Source: Flexivirga alba (GTDB taxonomy: Bacteria > Actinomycetota > Actinomycetes > Actinomycetales > Dermatophilaceae). Taken from it: a stretch of DNA of 64,000 nt. Below, piece after piece: positions 53,920 to 64,000 of the stretch. The notes beneath the pieces were generated by a model that saw only the letters and a list, made by a program, of their open reading frames with translations, searched no databases and was not told where the DNA came from. The DNA lies in contig NZ_JBHSWH010000001.1 of NCBI RefSeq assembly GCF_042661025.1, positions 2,914,001 through 2,978,000 of the forward strand, in the 5' to 3' direction. The first letter of the stretch is position 1. Each line of letters begins with the position of its first letter. The translations under genes were made by a program, and so were the position numbers.

Positions 53920-54756
53920 ATGACCCACAACGACATCCAACTGTCGGCCGACGAGATCGCCGATCTGGAGACCATTGCCTGCACCGTCGCCCGGGAGGCC
54001 GGCGACCTGATCGTCGACGAGCGGCCCGAACACCTCGGCGTCGCCGCGACCAAGACCACCGCGACCGACGTGGTCACGATCATGGACAGGCGCAGCGAGG
54101 AGTTGCTGCGCACTCGTCTCGAAGCCGCCCGTCCGGGTGACGGGCTGCTGGGGGAGGAGGGCGCCTCGCGGCGCTCGGAGACCGGCATCACCTGGGTCGT
54201 CGATCCCATCGACGGCACGGTCAACTACCTCTATCAGCTCCCTGCGTATGCCGTGTCCGTCGCCGCCTGCGTCGGCGACGTCAACACCCCGGGTGCGTGG
54301 CGCCCGGTGGCCGGCGCTGTACTCAACCCGATCACCGACGAGCTCTTCCACGCCGGGCTCGGCACTGGGTCGTTCCTGGACTACGCCGGTCGTTCGTCCG
54401 CCATACAGGTGACGGTGCAGGGTGACCTGGCGATGAGCCTGGTGGCGACCGGTTTCGGCTACGACGTCGACAAGCGCAAGCAGCAGGCGGCGCTCGCGGC
54501 CGAGCTGATTCCGCAGGTTCGCGACATCCGGCGTGCGGGCAGCGCCGCCCTCGACCTGTGCTCGGTCGCCGCGGGCCGGCTGGACGGCTATTTCGAGTCC
54601 GGACTACATCCGTGGGACCTGGCGGCCGGCTGGCTCATCGTGACCGAGGCGGGAGGCCTCGTGCAGGGTCGATCGGGCGGTGCTCCGGCCACCGATCTGG
54701 TCGTCGCCGGCAGCGCTGAGCAGGTCGCGAAACTGGCTCCGCTGGTCGACCGCTGA
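53920..54756 (+). CDS. suhB: Inositol monophosphatase family protein
   Basis: Mg-dependent phosphatase of 278 residues. Metal site: LLGEEGAS, VDPIDGTVNYLY; C-terminal HPWDLAAGWLIVTEAGG. The position before DUF4193 and dut matches suhB (Rv2701c). Likely acts on inositol-1-phosphate for phosphatidylinositol or mycothiol, but other sugar phosphates are possible. The ATG at 53920 is five bases after the hemH stop, with AGGA upstream. Confidence 0.88.
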   Translation: MTHNDIQLSADEIADLETIACTVAREAGDLIVDERPEHLGVAATKTTATDVVTIMDRRSEELLRTRLEAARPGDGLLGEEGASRRSETGITWVVDPIDGTVNYLYQLPAYAVSVAACVGDVNTPGAWRPVAGAVLNPITDELFHAGLGTGSFLDYAGRSSAIQVTVQGDLAMSLVATGFGYDVDKRKQQAALAAELIPQVRDIRRAGSAALDLCSVAAGRLDGYFESGLHPWDLAAGWLIVTEAGGLVQGRSGGAPATDLVVAGSAEQVAKLAPLVDR

Positions 54757-54762
54757 GGTCCG

Positions 54763-54787
54763 CGCGGGGCAAACATCGGACCCCGCG
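54763..54787 (+). terminator. Hairpin terminator after suhB
   Basis: CGCGGGG (54763-54769) pairs with CCCCGCG (54781-54787) around 11 bases, seven bases after the suhB stop. Confidence 0.6.
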
Positions 54788-54930
54788 TGATGTTCGTGCG
54801 CGCCGATGGGGCAAAATCCCCGCGGTCCGGGCACAAAACGCGAGCGTCCAGCGTTATTGCGGCCGAAGACCATGAAAAACTTCCGCCCCGTCGTGCAGAC
54901 AGGGCGATGACGAGACGGGAAAGGCACGCG

Positions 54931-55230
54931 ATGGCAACAGATTACGACGCCCCACGAAAGAACGACGACGACCTCGAGAATGACTCGATCGAGGAGTTGA
55001 AGGCACGACGCAACGACAAGAGCACTTCCAACGTCGATGTCGACGAGACCGAGCAGGCCGAAGGCTTCGAGCTGCCGGGCGCGGACTTGTCCGGCGAGGA
55101 ACTCTCGGTTCAGGTGATTCCTCGTCAGAGCGACGAGTTCACCTGCTCCAAGTGCTTCTTGGTGCATCACCGCAGCCAGCTGGCCAAGGAAGTCGGCGGG
55201 CTGCCGGTCTGCACCGAGTGCGCGGCCTGA
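54931..55230 (+). CDS. DUF4193 family protein
   Basis: 99-residue acidic protein beginning MATDYDAPRKNDDDLENDS and ending with a zinc-ribbon-like FTCSKCFLVHHRSQL...CTECAA, the DUF4193 signature (Rv2699c). GGAAAGG lies 6 bases before the ATG. Conserved and abundant in actinobacteria, function unknown. Open frame upstream to 54787 is not supported. Confidence 0.9.
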   Translation: MATDYDAPRKNDDDLENDSIEELKARRNDKSTSNVDVDETEQAEGFELPGADLSGEELSVQVIPRQSDEFTCSKCFLVHHRSQLAKEVGGLPVCTECAA

Positions 55231-55233
55231 CGG

Positions 55234-55686
55234 ATGCAGCAACTGCAGGTGGCGGTGCGGCAGCTCGACCCCGAGCTGCCGTTGCCGTCATACGCCCGGC
55301 CGGGTGACGCGGGCGCGGACCTGCATGCTCGGGACGATGTGACCATCGCTCCCGGCGAACACGCAATGATCGCAACGGGAGTCGCGATCGCACTGCCGGA
55401 GGGGTATGCCGCCTTCGTTCACCCGCGCTCGGGCCTCGCCGCCCGGCACGGCATCACCACCCTCAACGGCCCCGGCACGGTCGACGCCGGGTATCGCGGC
55501 GAGATCAAGGTCAACCTGATCAATCACGACCCGCGGGAACCGTTCACGGTGCACCGCGGAGATCGCATCGCACAGCTCGTCGTCCAGGAAGTTGTCGCCG
55601 TCCAGTGGGCAGCGGTCGATTCGCTTCCGCAGTCCGCCAGGGGCGACACTGGACATGGGGACAGTGGCGGCTTCGGCGGCCGCTGA
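55234..55686 (+). CDS. dut: dUTP diphosphatase
   Basis: Trimeric dUTPase, 150 residues, keeps uracil out of DNA and supplies dUMP. Motifs: GDAGADLHA, VHPRSGLAARHGI, NGPGTVDAGYRGEIKV, RGDRIAQLVVQEV, and the C-terminal P-loop-like GDTGHGDSGGFGGR. Starts three bases after the DUF4193 stop; matches Rv2697c context. Confidence 0.96.
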   Translation: MQQLQVAVRQLDPELPLPSYARPGDAGADLHARDDVTIAPGEHAMIATGVAIALPEGYAAFVHPRSGLAARHGITTLNGPGTVDAGYRGEIKVNLINHDPREPFTVHRGDRIAQLVVQEVVAVQWAAVDSLPQSARGDTGHGDSGGFGGR

Positions 55687-55742
55687 TCACCCCGCATTTC
55701 ACGACCGAACCACCCGACAACCAGTTAAGGGGCACGAGCGCA

Positions 55743-56648
55743 GTGGCAATCTTCCGGCGCAAGGCCAAGGACACAGAGGGCGAGACGGTTGACGTCGCGA
55801 CCGAGGCCGAGCAGGACACCGACGTCGAGCAGGTCGAGGAGTCGGACACCGACGCCTCGGACACCGGCACCGCTGCAGAACTCGACGAGGCCGACGTGTC
55901 GGACGACAACGCAGCCGACAGCGATTCCGACTCGGATGATGCCGAGCGCGCGCGTCTGCCTCGCCCTTACGAGCTGGACCGTTCGAGCGGCCCGTTCGAC
56001 CGCTCGGAGGTCGACGACCTGGACGGCCACTTGGACTTCGGTGCGGTCGCGATCGTCCCCGAGCCCGGCATGGAGTTGCGCCTGGACGTCGATGACGCCG
56101 GGCAGGAGATCACCGGCATCACGGCCGTCATCGACGGGGCGGCATGTCAGGTGCAGGCCTTCGCGGCACCCAAGAGCAAGGGCGTCTGGGACGACATCCG
56201 CGACGAGATCGCCGACAACCTGCTCGGCGGTGGCGGCACTGCCGAGGAGAAGCTCGGGCCGCTCGGCATCGAGTTGCATACCCGGATGCCCACGCAAGGC
56301 CCGGACGGTCGCACGACATACGCCCCGGCCCGATTCGTCGGTGTCGACGGGCCGCGATGGTTCCTGCGCGCCGTGCTGTCCGGCAACGCGGCGCTGGACG
56401 AAGCCACCGGAAATCAGCTGGTCGACTTCCTGCGTCGCTCGGTCGTCACTCGTGGCGGTGAACCCCGTGCGCCGCGCGAGATGCTGCCGATGCAGATCCC
56501 CGAGGACGTGCAGACACAGGCCGACGCCGAGGCCGCTGCCTTGGAGCAGAACCCGGACGCCAAGCCGGACCAGACCGGCGACAAGTCGCACACGACGGAC
56601 GACTTCAAGCCGTTCGAGCGCGGTCCGGAGATCACCGAGGTTCGTTGA
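55743..56648 (+). CDS. DUF3710 family protein
   Basis: 301-residue protein: ~75 acidic disordered residues, then the DUF3710 domain (RSSGPFDRSEVDDLDGHLDFGAVAI, AFAAPKSKGVWDDIRDEIADNL, FVGVDGPRWFLRAVLSG, REMLPMQIPED). The GTG at 55743 follows AAGGGG by ten bases. Equivalent to Rv2696c beside dut. Function unknown. Confidence 0.9.
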   Translation: MAIFRRKAKDTEGETVDVATEAEQDTDVEQVEESDTDASDTGTAAELDEADVSDDNAADSDSDSDDAERARLPRPYELDRSSGPFDRSEVDDLDGHLDFGAVAIVPEPGMELRLDVDDAGQEITGITAVIDGAACQVQAFAAPKSKGVWDDIRDEIADNLLGGGGTAEEKLGPLGIELHTRMPTQGPDGRTTYAPARFVGVDGPRWFLRAVLSGNAALDEATGNQLVDFLRRSVVTRGGEPRAPREMLPMQIPEDVQTQADAEAAALEQNPDAKPDQTGDKSHTTDDFKPFERGPEITEVR

Positions 56649-56649
56649 G

Positions 56650-57021
56650 ATGAGTTGGAAAACCTCCCTGGGCAAGGTCACCGACCGGCTGACCAAGTCG
56701 GACGAACTGCTGGAGAGCGACGACCTGCAGGCCACGACCCGCAAACTCGGTGCGACCCCGATCTGCGACGCGGCGGACCGCTCGATCGCGTGTTGTTGCG
56801 GCACCGTGCGCAGCGTGAGCCTGCGCCCGAGGGCCGACGCGGTGCCCGCGATGGTCGTCGACCTGGACGACGGCAGCCGCACCATGAACCTCGTGTGGCT
56901 CGGCCGCCGCAAGATCGCCGGCATCGAGCCCGGCACCTACCTGAAGGTGACCGGACGCGTCGCCTACATCAAGGGCACCCCGACGATCTTCAACCCGTCC
57001 TACGAGATCAAGTCTCGATAG
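56650..57021 (+). CDS. OB-fold nucleic-acid-binding protein
   Basis: 123-residue single OB-fold (GTVRSVSLRPRADAVPAMVVDLDDGSRTMNLVW, then GIEPGTYLKVTGRVAYIKG) like Rv2694c and RecG/aaRS-type anticodon-binding folds. Three consecutive Cys (IACCCGTV) at the first strand are unusual. The ATG is one base after the DUF3710 stop. The DUF3159 gene that often follows is absent. Confidence 0.85.
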   Translation: MSWKTSLGKVTDRLTKSDELLESDDLQATTRKLGATPICDAADRSIACCCGTVRSVSLRPRADAVPAMVVDLDDGSRTMNLVWLGRRKIAGIEPGTYLKVTGRVAYIKGTPTIFNPSYEIKSR

Positions 57022-57025
57022 GGAG

Positions 57026-57724
57026 TCAGTCTCCGGCAGGCGAGTGCGTGCGGATCTGGTCCGCGGGTCGGCCGGTGAGCACGGCGCCCAGCGACTGCTT
57101 GGCCTCGGGCGTCGCCAGCAGCAACAACTCGTCCTGTCCTTCGATCGCGTCGTACTGGTCGGGCGCCATCGGCACGTTGTCGCGGATGATGCCGACGAGG
57201 ACACAGTCCGGTGGTAGCTGCAGCTGACCGACCGCCACTCCGATGTTGGGACTGTCGGCGGGCACGGTGATCTCGACCATCGTGGCCTTGCCCTGCTGGA
57301 ACTGGAACAGCCGGACCAGGTCGCCGACGCTGACGGCTTCCTCGACCAGTGCGGTCATCAGACGCGGTGTCGACACAGCGACGTCCACACCCCAGGCCTC
57401 GTCGAACATCCACTCGTTCTTCGGGTTGTTGACCCGGGCCACGGTGCGGTTGATGCCGAATTCCGTCTTGGCCAGCAGCGAGACAACGAGGTTGACCTTG
57501 TCGTCACCGGTCGCGCAGACGACGACCTCGCAGGACTCGAGGTTAGCCTCCCGCAGGGTGGAGATCTCGCAGGCGTCGGCGAGCAGCCACGAAGCTTCGG
57601 GGACCGCACTGGAGCGGTCGTCATCGGCGTACTTGTCGATGATCAGCACTTGATGGTGACGCAGGATCAACTCGCGGGCGATCGACCGCCCCACGCTTCC
57701 GGCTCCGACGACAACAACTCGCAT
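57026..57724 (-). CDS. trkA: TrkA-type potassium-uptake NAD-binding protein
   Basis: RCK-N Rossmann domain (MRVVVVGAGSVGRSIARELI, DACEISTLREA, VCATGDDKVNLVVSLLAK) and an RCK-C domain (ITVPADSPNIGVAVGQLQLPP). 232 residues, one of two neighbouring trkA genes equal to ceoC/ceoB in mycobacteria. Regulates a Trk potassium channel not in the window. The adjacent copy is similar but distinct. Confidence 0.9.
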   Translation of the reverse strand: MRVVVVGAGSVGRSIARELILRHHQVLIIDKYADDDRSSAVPEASWLLADACEISTLREANLESCEVVVCATGDDKVNLVVSLLAKTEFGINRTVARVNNPKNEWMFDEAWGVDVAVSTPRLMTALVEEAVSVGDLVRLFQFQQGKATMVEITVPADSPNIGVAVGQLQLPPDCVLVGIIRDNVPMAPDQYDAIEGQDELLLLATPEAKQSLGAVLTGRPADQIRTHSPAGD

Positions 57725-57761
57725 CTGATGAATCTCCTTGGGATTGCAGCTGTTTCGTGGG

Positions 57762-58424
57762 TCAGTCGACCGGCTTGACGGATTTGAGCAGGTCTTCGAT
57801 CTCTTGGACGCGTCCGCTCGGGAGGCTGAGGTTCAGCAGGTCGCCCTCCTGGAAGACCGAGTCGGTGTCGGGCACCATGCCGTCGCCGAGTCGGGTCAGA
57901 TAGGCGACGCGGGCGCCGGTCGCCTCCTCTATCTGCTGCAGCCGAGTGCCGACCCACGACGGGTGCGGCGGGATCTCGGCGATCATCACTTTGCCACTGG
58001 CGTCGGTGTGCAACGGCAGGGCGCCCAACGGCAGGATCTTGCGGACGATCTGGTCGCTCGTCCAGCGCACGGTCGCGACGGTGGGTATGCCGAGCCGTTC
58101 GTAGACCTCCGCGCGACCCGGGTCGTAGATGCGCGCAACCACGTTCTGCACGCCGAAGGTCTCGCGGGCCACCCGCGCTGCCAGGATGTTGGAGTTGTCA
58201 CCGCTGCTGACGGCGGCGAACGCGTCGGCGTTCTTGATGCCGGACCGCAGCAGGGTCTCGCGGTCGAAGCCAATGCCTGGGACACGCAGCCCCTCGAAGC
58301 TCGGGCCGAGCCGCCGGAACGCCGCTTCGTCGCGGTCGATGACTGCCACCTCGTGCCCGTGCTTCTCCAAACTGAGCGCCAGCATGGAGCCGACACGACC
58401 ACAACCCATGATCACGAAGTACAC
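57762..58424 (-). CDS. trkA: TrkA-type potassium-uptake NAD-binding protein (second copy)
   Basis: RCK-N (YFVIMGCGRVGSMLALSLEKHGHEV, GDNSNILAARVARETF) and RCK-C (HPSWVGTRLQQIEEATGARVAYLTRLG) domains; 220 residues. The frame opens at 58553, but the GTG at 58424 lies seven bases after a TAGCGT box (58432-58437), and its residues match the family start, so a leaderless start is inferred. Precedes the other trkA gene by 37 bases in one operon. Confidence 0.9.
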   Translation of the reverse strand: MYFVIMGCGRVGSMLALSLEKHGHEVAVIDRDEAAFRRLGPSFEGLRVPGIGFDRETLLRSGIKNADAFAAVSSGDNSNILAARVARETFGVQNVVARIYDPGRAEVYERLGIPTVATVRWTSDQIVRKILPLGALPLHTDASGKVMIAEIPPHPSWVGTRLQQIEEATGARVAYLTRLGDGMVPDTDSVFQEGDLLNLSLPSGRVQEIEDLLKSVKPVD

Positions 58425-58431
58425 GAAGTGA

Positions 58432-58437
58432 ACGCTA
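58432..58437 (-). promoter_or_regulatory. -10 box of leaderless trkA operon
   Basis: TAGCGT on the minus strand, seven bases from the GTG at 58424. Confidence 0.5.
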
Positions 58438-58544
58438 CCTGAGCGCCGGCGGAGCGCCGTCACCACGGGCCGGGACGGCCCGCTGTGATCAATCTCGCCG
58501 ATGCCCAGCAGGTGGAGGATGTCCGGTTCACCCGCGAACAGTCC

Positions 58545-58550
58545 TACACT
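58545..58550 (+). promoter_or_regulatory. -10 box of leaderless APC permease gene
   Basis: TACACT eight bases before the GTG at 58559. Confidence 0.5.
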
Positions 58551-58558
58551 CACGCGTT

Positions 58559-60562
58559 GTGTCTGGGACCGGTCGCGCGCTGAAGCGCCTCGTCGTGGGT
58601 CGCGCGATGCGCAGCGACAAACTCGGCGACACTCTGTTGCCGAAGAAGCTCGCGTTGCCGATCTTCGCCAGTGACGCGTTGTCGTCTGTCGCCTATGCGC
58701 CGGACGAGATCCTGTTGACCCTCGGCCTGGCCGGCGGGTCGTTCGCGTTCACCCACTCCTGGCAGATCACGCTCGGCGTGGTCTGCGTGATGGCTGTGGT
58801 CGTGGCGTCATACCGGCAGAACGTCCACGCCTACCCGTCCGGTGGCGGTGACTACGAGGTGGCCACGACCAACCTCGGCCCGAAGGCCGGGCTGACAGTC
58901 GCCTCGGCACTGCTGGTCGATTACACCCTCACCGTTGCGGTGTCGATCTCATCGGGTGTGCAGAACGCCGCGTCGGCGCTGCCCGCGATCCACGGCCACG
59001 AGGTGATCGTCGCCGTGTTCCTGATCATCGGGTTGACCGCGATGAACCTGCGTGGGGTGCGCGAGTCGGGCAGCTTCTTCGCCATACCCGTGTATTTGTT
59101 CATGCTCGGGGTGATCGCGCTGGCGATCGTCGGCACCATCCGCAAGCTCACCGGCGACCTGCCGCTCGCCGAGAGCGCGAAGTTCACGCTGGCGCCGCAG
59201 CCGCACATGGACACACTGGGCCAGGTCGCGCTGGTCTTCCTGTTGCTACGCGCGTTCTCCAGCGGTTGTGCGGCCCTGACGGGTGTTGAGGCGATCTCCA
59301 ACGGGGTGCCCGCGTTCAAGAAGCCGAAGAGCAAGAACGCCGCCACGACGCTGCTGCTGATGGGTTCTCTCTCGGTCGTGATGTTGGTGTCGATCGTGAC
59401 TCTGGCCAACTGGACCGGCATACACATCCAGGACCCTGACCACCCGGGCAACCTGCTCCTGAACGGCAAGCCGGTGGCGCACTACAACGAGGACACGGTG
59501 CTCGGGCAGCTGTCGCACGCGGTGTTCCACGGCTTCCCGCCCGGCGTCATCTTCCTCGCCATCGTGACCGGTGTCATCCTCGTGCTGGCCGCGAACACGG
59601 CCTTCAACGGCTTCCCGGTGCTCGCCTCGATCCTCGCCCGCGACGGGTGGCTGCCGCGCCAGCTGCACACCCGCGGCGACCGGCTCGCCTACTCCAACGG
59701 CATCCTGATCCTCGCCGGCATGGCGATGCTGCTGGTGATCGTGTATGGCGCCGAACCGACTCGGCTGATCCAGCTCTACATCGTCGGTGTGTTCGTGTCG
59801 TTCACCACCAGTCAGATCGGCATGATCCGGCACTGGAATCGCAACCTGCGCGCGGAGAACCCGCCCATCTCACCGGCCCGGATGAAGCGTGCACGCGTCA
59901 TCAACGCCGTCGGAGCAGTGATGTCCGGCACGGTGCTGGCAGTCGTGCTGCTGACCAAGTTCACCCACGGCGCGGGCTACGCGGTCGCCGCGATGGTGGT
60001 GCTCTTCGCGTTGATGGTCCAGATCCGGCGGCACTACACCCGCGTCAGTGAGGAGTTGCAGCTCGCCGAGTCGGCCGACGACCAGCTGCTGCCGTCCCGC
60101 GTGCACGCGATCGTGCTGGTTTCCAAGTTGCACAAGCCGGCGATGCGCGCCCTCGCCTACGCCCGGGCGACCCGGCCCTCGGTGCTCGAGGCGGTCACCG
60201 TCGACGTCGAGCCCGAAGAGACTCAAGCGCTGCAGGAGGAGTGGGAGCGCCGTGAGATCCCGGTGACGTTGAAGATCATCGCCTCGCCATACCGGGAGAT
60301 CACTCGCCCGATCATCAAGTACGTCAAGACGATTCGCCGGGACAGCCCGCGTGATGTCGTGATGGTCTACATCCCGGAGTATGTGGTCGGCCATTGGTAT
60401 GAACAGCTGCTGCACAACCAGTCTGCGCTGCGGTTGAAGTCGCGGCTGCTCTTCACCCCGGGAGTCCTGGTTGCCAGCGTGCCGTGGCAGCTGCGTTCCA
60501 GCCAGGGTCACGAGCAGGACTACGACGGACCACGTCCGGGCTCTGTCCGCCGGGGACGATGA
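58559..60562 (+). CDS. APC-superfamily amino acid permease
   Basis: 667 residues: about 12 helices from LPIFASDALSSVAYAPDEIL, with GGGDYEVATTNLG and GVEAISNGVPAFKKPKSKNA, then a ~170-residue cytosolic C-terminal domain (HAIVLVSKLHKPAMRALAYARATRPS) resembling a UspA-like fold. It matches Rv2690c in position and layout. Substrate unknown; being divergent from two TrkA genes, potassium or an amino acid are both possible. Confidence 0.88.
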   Translation: MSGTGRALKRLVVGRAMRSDKLGDTLLPKKLALPIFASDALSSVAYAPDEILLTLGLAGGSFAFTHSWQITLGVVCVMAVVVASYRQNVHAYPSGGGDYEVATTNLGPKAGLTVASALLVDYTLTVAVSISSGVQNAASALPAIHGHEVIVAVFLIIGLTAMNLRGVRESGSFFAIPVYLFMLGVIALAIVGTIRKLTGDLPLAESAKFTLAPQPHMDTLGQVALVFLLLRAFSSGCAALTGVEAISNGVPAFKKPKSKNAATTLLLMGSLSVVMLVSIVTLANWTGIHIQDPDHPGNLLLNGKPVAHYNEDTVLGQLSHAVFHGFPPGVIFLAIVTGVILVLAANTAFNGFPVLASILARDGWLPRQLHTRGDRLAYSNGILILAGMAMLLVIVYGAEPTRLIQLYIVGVFVSFTTSQIGMIRHWNRNLRAENPPISPARMKRARVINAVGAVMSGTVLAVVLLTKFTHGAGYAVAAMVVLFALMVQIRRHYTRVSEELQLAESADDQLLPSRVHAIVLVSKLHKPAMRALAYARATRPSVLEAVTVDVEPEETQALQEEWERREIPVTLKIIASPYREITRPIIKYVKTIRRDSPRDVVMVYIPEYVVGHWYEQLLHNQSALRLKSRLLFTPGVLVASVPWQLRSSQGHEQDYDGPRPGSVRRGR

Positions 60563-60581
60563 CGACGATGAGGATGAATCG

Positions 60582-61878
60582 ATGAGCCAGCGCAAACGGC
60601 CGGCGTCCAAGGGACGTGGCAACCAGCGGCGCGGTAACAAACGCGTTGCACCGCAAGGTGACTCGCTCGTCGGCACCGAGGTCGAGGTCGAGGTCGGCGA
60701 CGTCGCGCACGGGGACACTGCGTCGCCCGCCACGACGGTCGGGTGATCTTTCTGCGGCATGCGCTGCCCGGCGAACGCGTCGTCGCACGAGTCACTGACG
60801 GTGGCACGGCGTCGCGGTTCCTGCGCGCGGACGCCGTGCAGGTCCTGGATGCGTCGCCGGAGCGCCGCGACGCTCCGTGTGCGTTCGCCGGTCCCGGCGG
60901 TTGCGGCGGTTGCGACTGGCAGCACACGTCGGCCGCCTTCGGTCGGGAGCTGAAGACCCGCGTCGTGCGTGAGCAGCTGCGCCGACTGGCCGGGATCGAC
61001 TGGGACGGCGTCGTCGAGCAGGTCCCCGGCGACGTCGAGGGCCTGCGTTGGCGGACCCGTGTCGAATTCTCGGTGTCGCCGGACCGGCGGCTCGGGCTGC
61101 GCAAGCATCGTTCGCATGACGTGGTCCCGGTCGACGATTGCCTGATCGCGGTGCCCGAAGTGGCCGCCACAGGATTGCTCGCGGAGTCGGTCGAACCGGA
61201 CGTGACGGGAGTCGACGTGGCCGTGGCCGCGGACCGCGAGGTCGTGGCCGTCGACCTGCCGGTGCGTGACTCCGGTGTTCCCAACGTCGTCGAGCGCGTC
61301 GCACCGAACGGTGTTGCGGCACGAGGCTTTCGGGTCTCGTCCCGCGGTTTCTGGCAGGTGCACCCCGGGGCTGCGGCGACCTTCGTCGCGGCAGCACTGG
61401 ACGGGTTGCAGCCGCGGCCGGGGAGCGCGCGCTGGACCTGTATGCCGGTGTCGGAGTCTTCACGGCGTTCCTGGCCGATGCGGTCGGGCCGGGAGGGCGC
61501 GTGCTGGGTCTTGAAGGTGACTCCCGTGCGGTTCGCGACGCCGGGCCGAACCTCACCGGCCTCGGCCACGCGTCGCTGCAGCGTGCCGACATCGGTCGTG
61601 ACGGGTGGGACGCAGTCGTCGACGATGCGCTCGAATCGGTTGACATAGTCGTGCTGGACCCGCCGCGGTCCGGAGCCGGACGTGCCGTGATCCGCGACGT
61701 CCTGGAGCGAGGGCCGCGTCGGGCGGCATACATCGCGTGTGACCCGGCCGCGCTGGCCCGTGACCTGGCGTACGCCGCCGAGTCGGGCTACCGCGTCGTG
61801 TCGGTGCGTGCGTTCGACGCCTTCCCGATGACCCACCACATCGAGTGCGTGGCGATCCTGGAGCCCGCAACGGACTGA
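60582..61878 (+). CDS. TrmA/RumA-type RNA (uracil-C5) methyltransferase (two frameshifts)
   Basis: SAM-dependent methyltransferase, counterpart of Rv2689c. The N-terminal TRAM domain begins VGTEVEVEVGDVAHGG. A GGGG run (60711-60714) needs one base to continue HCVARHDGRVIFLRHALPGE. CGGCDWQHTS is the iron-sulfur-like segment. Another GGGG run (61420-61423) needs one base to continue ERALDLYAGVGVFTAFLAD, the SAM motif. DPPRSG and IACDPAALARDL with the catalytic Cys close the enzyme. It starts 20 bases after the permease stop. Confidence 0.88.
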
Positions 61879-61959
61879 GGCTCCGAATTCTGTGCAGCTC
61901 CACGGCGATCTCAACACTGGGCTGATGCGCAGCTCGTCATACGGCCCGAAGCTGGTTGT

Positions 61960-62772
61960 ATGACGAAACAACTTCCCGACATCGACGTCATCGTCAACCC
62001 GCAGCCCGACCTGCACGCGTGGCGCACCCTGCCGCGCGAACTCGAGGCCGCCGGTTTCCACGGTGTGGTCTGCCCGGACAACCCTTGGTCGGCCGACCCT
62101 TTCCAGCTCATGGCGATCGCTGCGTCGGTGACCACCTCGCTGCACGTGGGAACGCACGTCCTCGCGGCTCCGTTGCGTGATCCCGCCGAGGTCGCTGATC
62201 AGACCAGGTCGCTCGCCGCGTTGAGTGGGAGCCGGTTCGGACTCGGCCTCGGAACCGGCCTGCCGATGATCCATGAGTTCGCGCAGCGCGCCGGCCGCCC
62301 GTCGATGGACGGCCGAGCGTCTCGCAGCTGGATTGCGGCTTCGGCGCAGGCGGTCCGGTCAACGGAGCTGCCGGCCCCGGTGTCAATCACGGTCGCAGCA
62401 GGCGGGCCAAAGTCGTTGGCCGTCGCTGCCGAGGTGGCCGACGAAGTCGCGCTCGCCATACGCCCGACAGCGACAACGGATGACGTGACTCATCTGGTGC
62501 AGGCCGCGAACAGCGTTGCCCTGGAACACGATCGACGGATCACCTTCGTCGTCAACCCGATCGGTGTCGGTGAGCGCCTGGTCGGCTTGCACAACAACGG
62601 TCCGTCCGTCGCCGAGCTGCGGACGGCAGGGGCCTTCGCACTGTTGCCGGAGCGCACCGAGGACATCGCGACCACACTCGCGTCGTGGCGCGCCGACTTC
62701 GGCATCGCTCGCATCGTGGTTTCGGAGGAGATCGGCGACGAACTTGCCGAGGTGCTGTCCCTCGATCGGTGA
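61960..62772 (+). CDS. LLM-class flavin-dependent oxidoreductase
   Basis: 270-residue luciferase-like protein (LEAAGFHGVVCPDNPWSADPF, TTSLHVGTHVLAAPLRDPAEVADQT, GSRFGLGLGTGLP, ITVAAGGPKSLAVAAEVADEV). Cofactor F420 or FMN and substrate are not determinable. The start codon lies in a GTATGACG motif. No ribosome binding site seen. Confidence 0.8.
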   Translation: MTKQLPDIDVIVNPQPDLHAWRTLPRELEAAGFHGVVCPDNPWSADPFQLMAIAASVTTSLHVGTHVLAAPLRDPAEVADQTRSLAALSGSRFGLGLGTGLPMIHEFAQRAGRPSMDGRASRSWIAASAQAVRSTELPAPVSITVAAGGPKSLAVAAEVADEVALAIRPTATTDDVTHLVQAANSVALEHDRRITFVVNPIGVGERLVGLHNNGPSVAELRTAGAFALLPERTEDIATTLASWRADFGIARIVVSEEIGDELAEVLSLDR

Positions 62773-62849
62773 GAAGATCGGGGCGTGGCCAACGGCCGGC
62801 GGGACTTAGGCAGACCTTCGCTGATCGCGCCTCGACCGTTGTGATTAAC

Positions 62850-62869
62850 TTATCTTGACGTCAAGATAA
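62850..62869 (+). promoter_or_regulatory. TamR/MarR-like operator before aconitase
   Basis: A perfect 20-base palindrome with arms TTATCTTGAC/GTCAAGATAA, 35 bases before the acn start. TamR of Streptomyces, a MarR protein, binds the aconitase promoter at a related site, to my recollection. Confidence 0.7.
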
Positions 62870-62904
62870 AGTCGTCCACGAGTGCCAGAGACGAAGGAGT
62901 CGGC

Positions 62905-64000
<1,096 letters not shown>

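Overview
This 64 kb window is high-GC chromosomal DNA from an actinobacterium. Gene order, SepH, DUF3040/DUF4193/DUF5998/DUF7455-type genes, PASTA kinase, LexA box type and leaderless genes all point there. I think a Micrococcales member of the Dermacoccaceae/Intrasporangiaceae kind is likely, but this is inference. No phage, insertion sequence, CRISPR array, tRNA or rRNA was seen. Genes are dense on both strands with many ATGA/GTGA overlaps.

Layout: 1-1044 envelope-type hypothetical gene and an esterase. 1207-14487 plsC, aroG, a FUSC exporter, PASTA kinase pknL, a LysM transglycosylase, an Rv2175c-like regulator, a carotenoid cluster (crtYc, crtYd against crtB, crtI, crtE) and metF. Apart from the carotenoid genes this resembles M. 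tuberculosis Rv2182c-Rv2172c. 14488-18066 a HEPN gene behind a perfect LexA box, DUF3040, DUF456, DUF7455 and an MFS exporter. 18275-22103 parE, a hydroxyacid-oxoacid transhydrogenase and a YjbR protein. 22106-33847 purine catabolism (guanine deaminase, xdhA-xdhB-xdhC, 8-oxoguanine deaminase, a permease fused to an OHCU-decarboxylase-like domain, an HTH regulator) next to a small repair/DJ-1 operon. 33921-41697 small enzymes, parC, flavin enzymes. 41885-52484 an ECF sigma with a membrane beta-propeller partner, a GNAT/acyl-CoA-synthetase fusion, a phosphodiesterase, tdk, an MFS protein and sepH. 52698-61878 hemH, suhB, DUF4193, dut, DUF3710, OB-fold, two TrkA proteins, an APC permease and a TrmA-type methyltransferase, matching Rv2701c-Rv2689c. 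The window ends in aconitase.

The main discovery candidate is not a gene. The octamer GTATGNCG (reverse CGNCATAC) occurs about 120 times by eye, against about 7 expected from base composition. It is balanced between strands, falls in all three reading frames, and also occurs between genes. About nine of ten GTATG/CATAC sites in the window belong to it. This is the signature of a highly iterated DNA motif, such as an uptake sequence, a HIP1-like motif or an orphan methylation site.

Six genes (esterase, pknL, permease, hydroxyacid oxidase, hemH, TrmA-type) are broken by seven one-base deficits, all in G/C/A/T runs and all in the same direction. I read these as homopolymer sequencing errors and annotate the genes as single genes.
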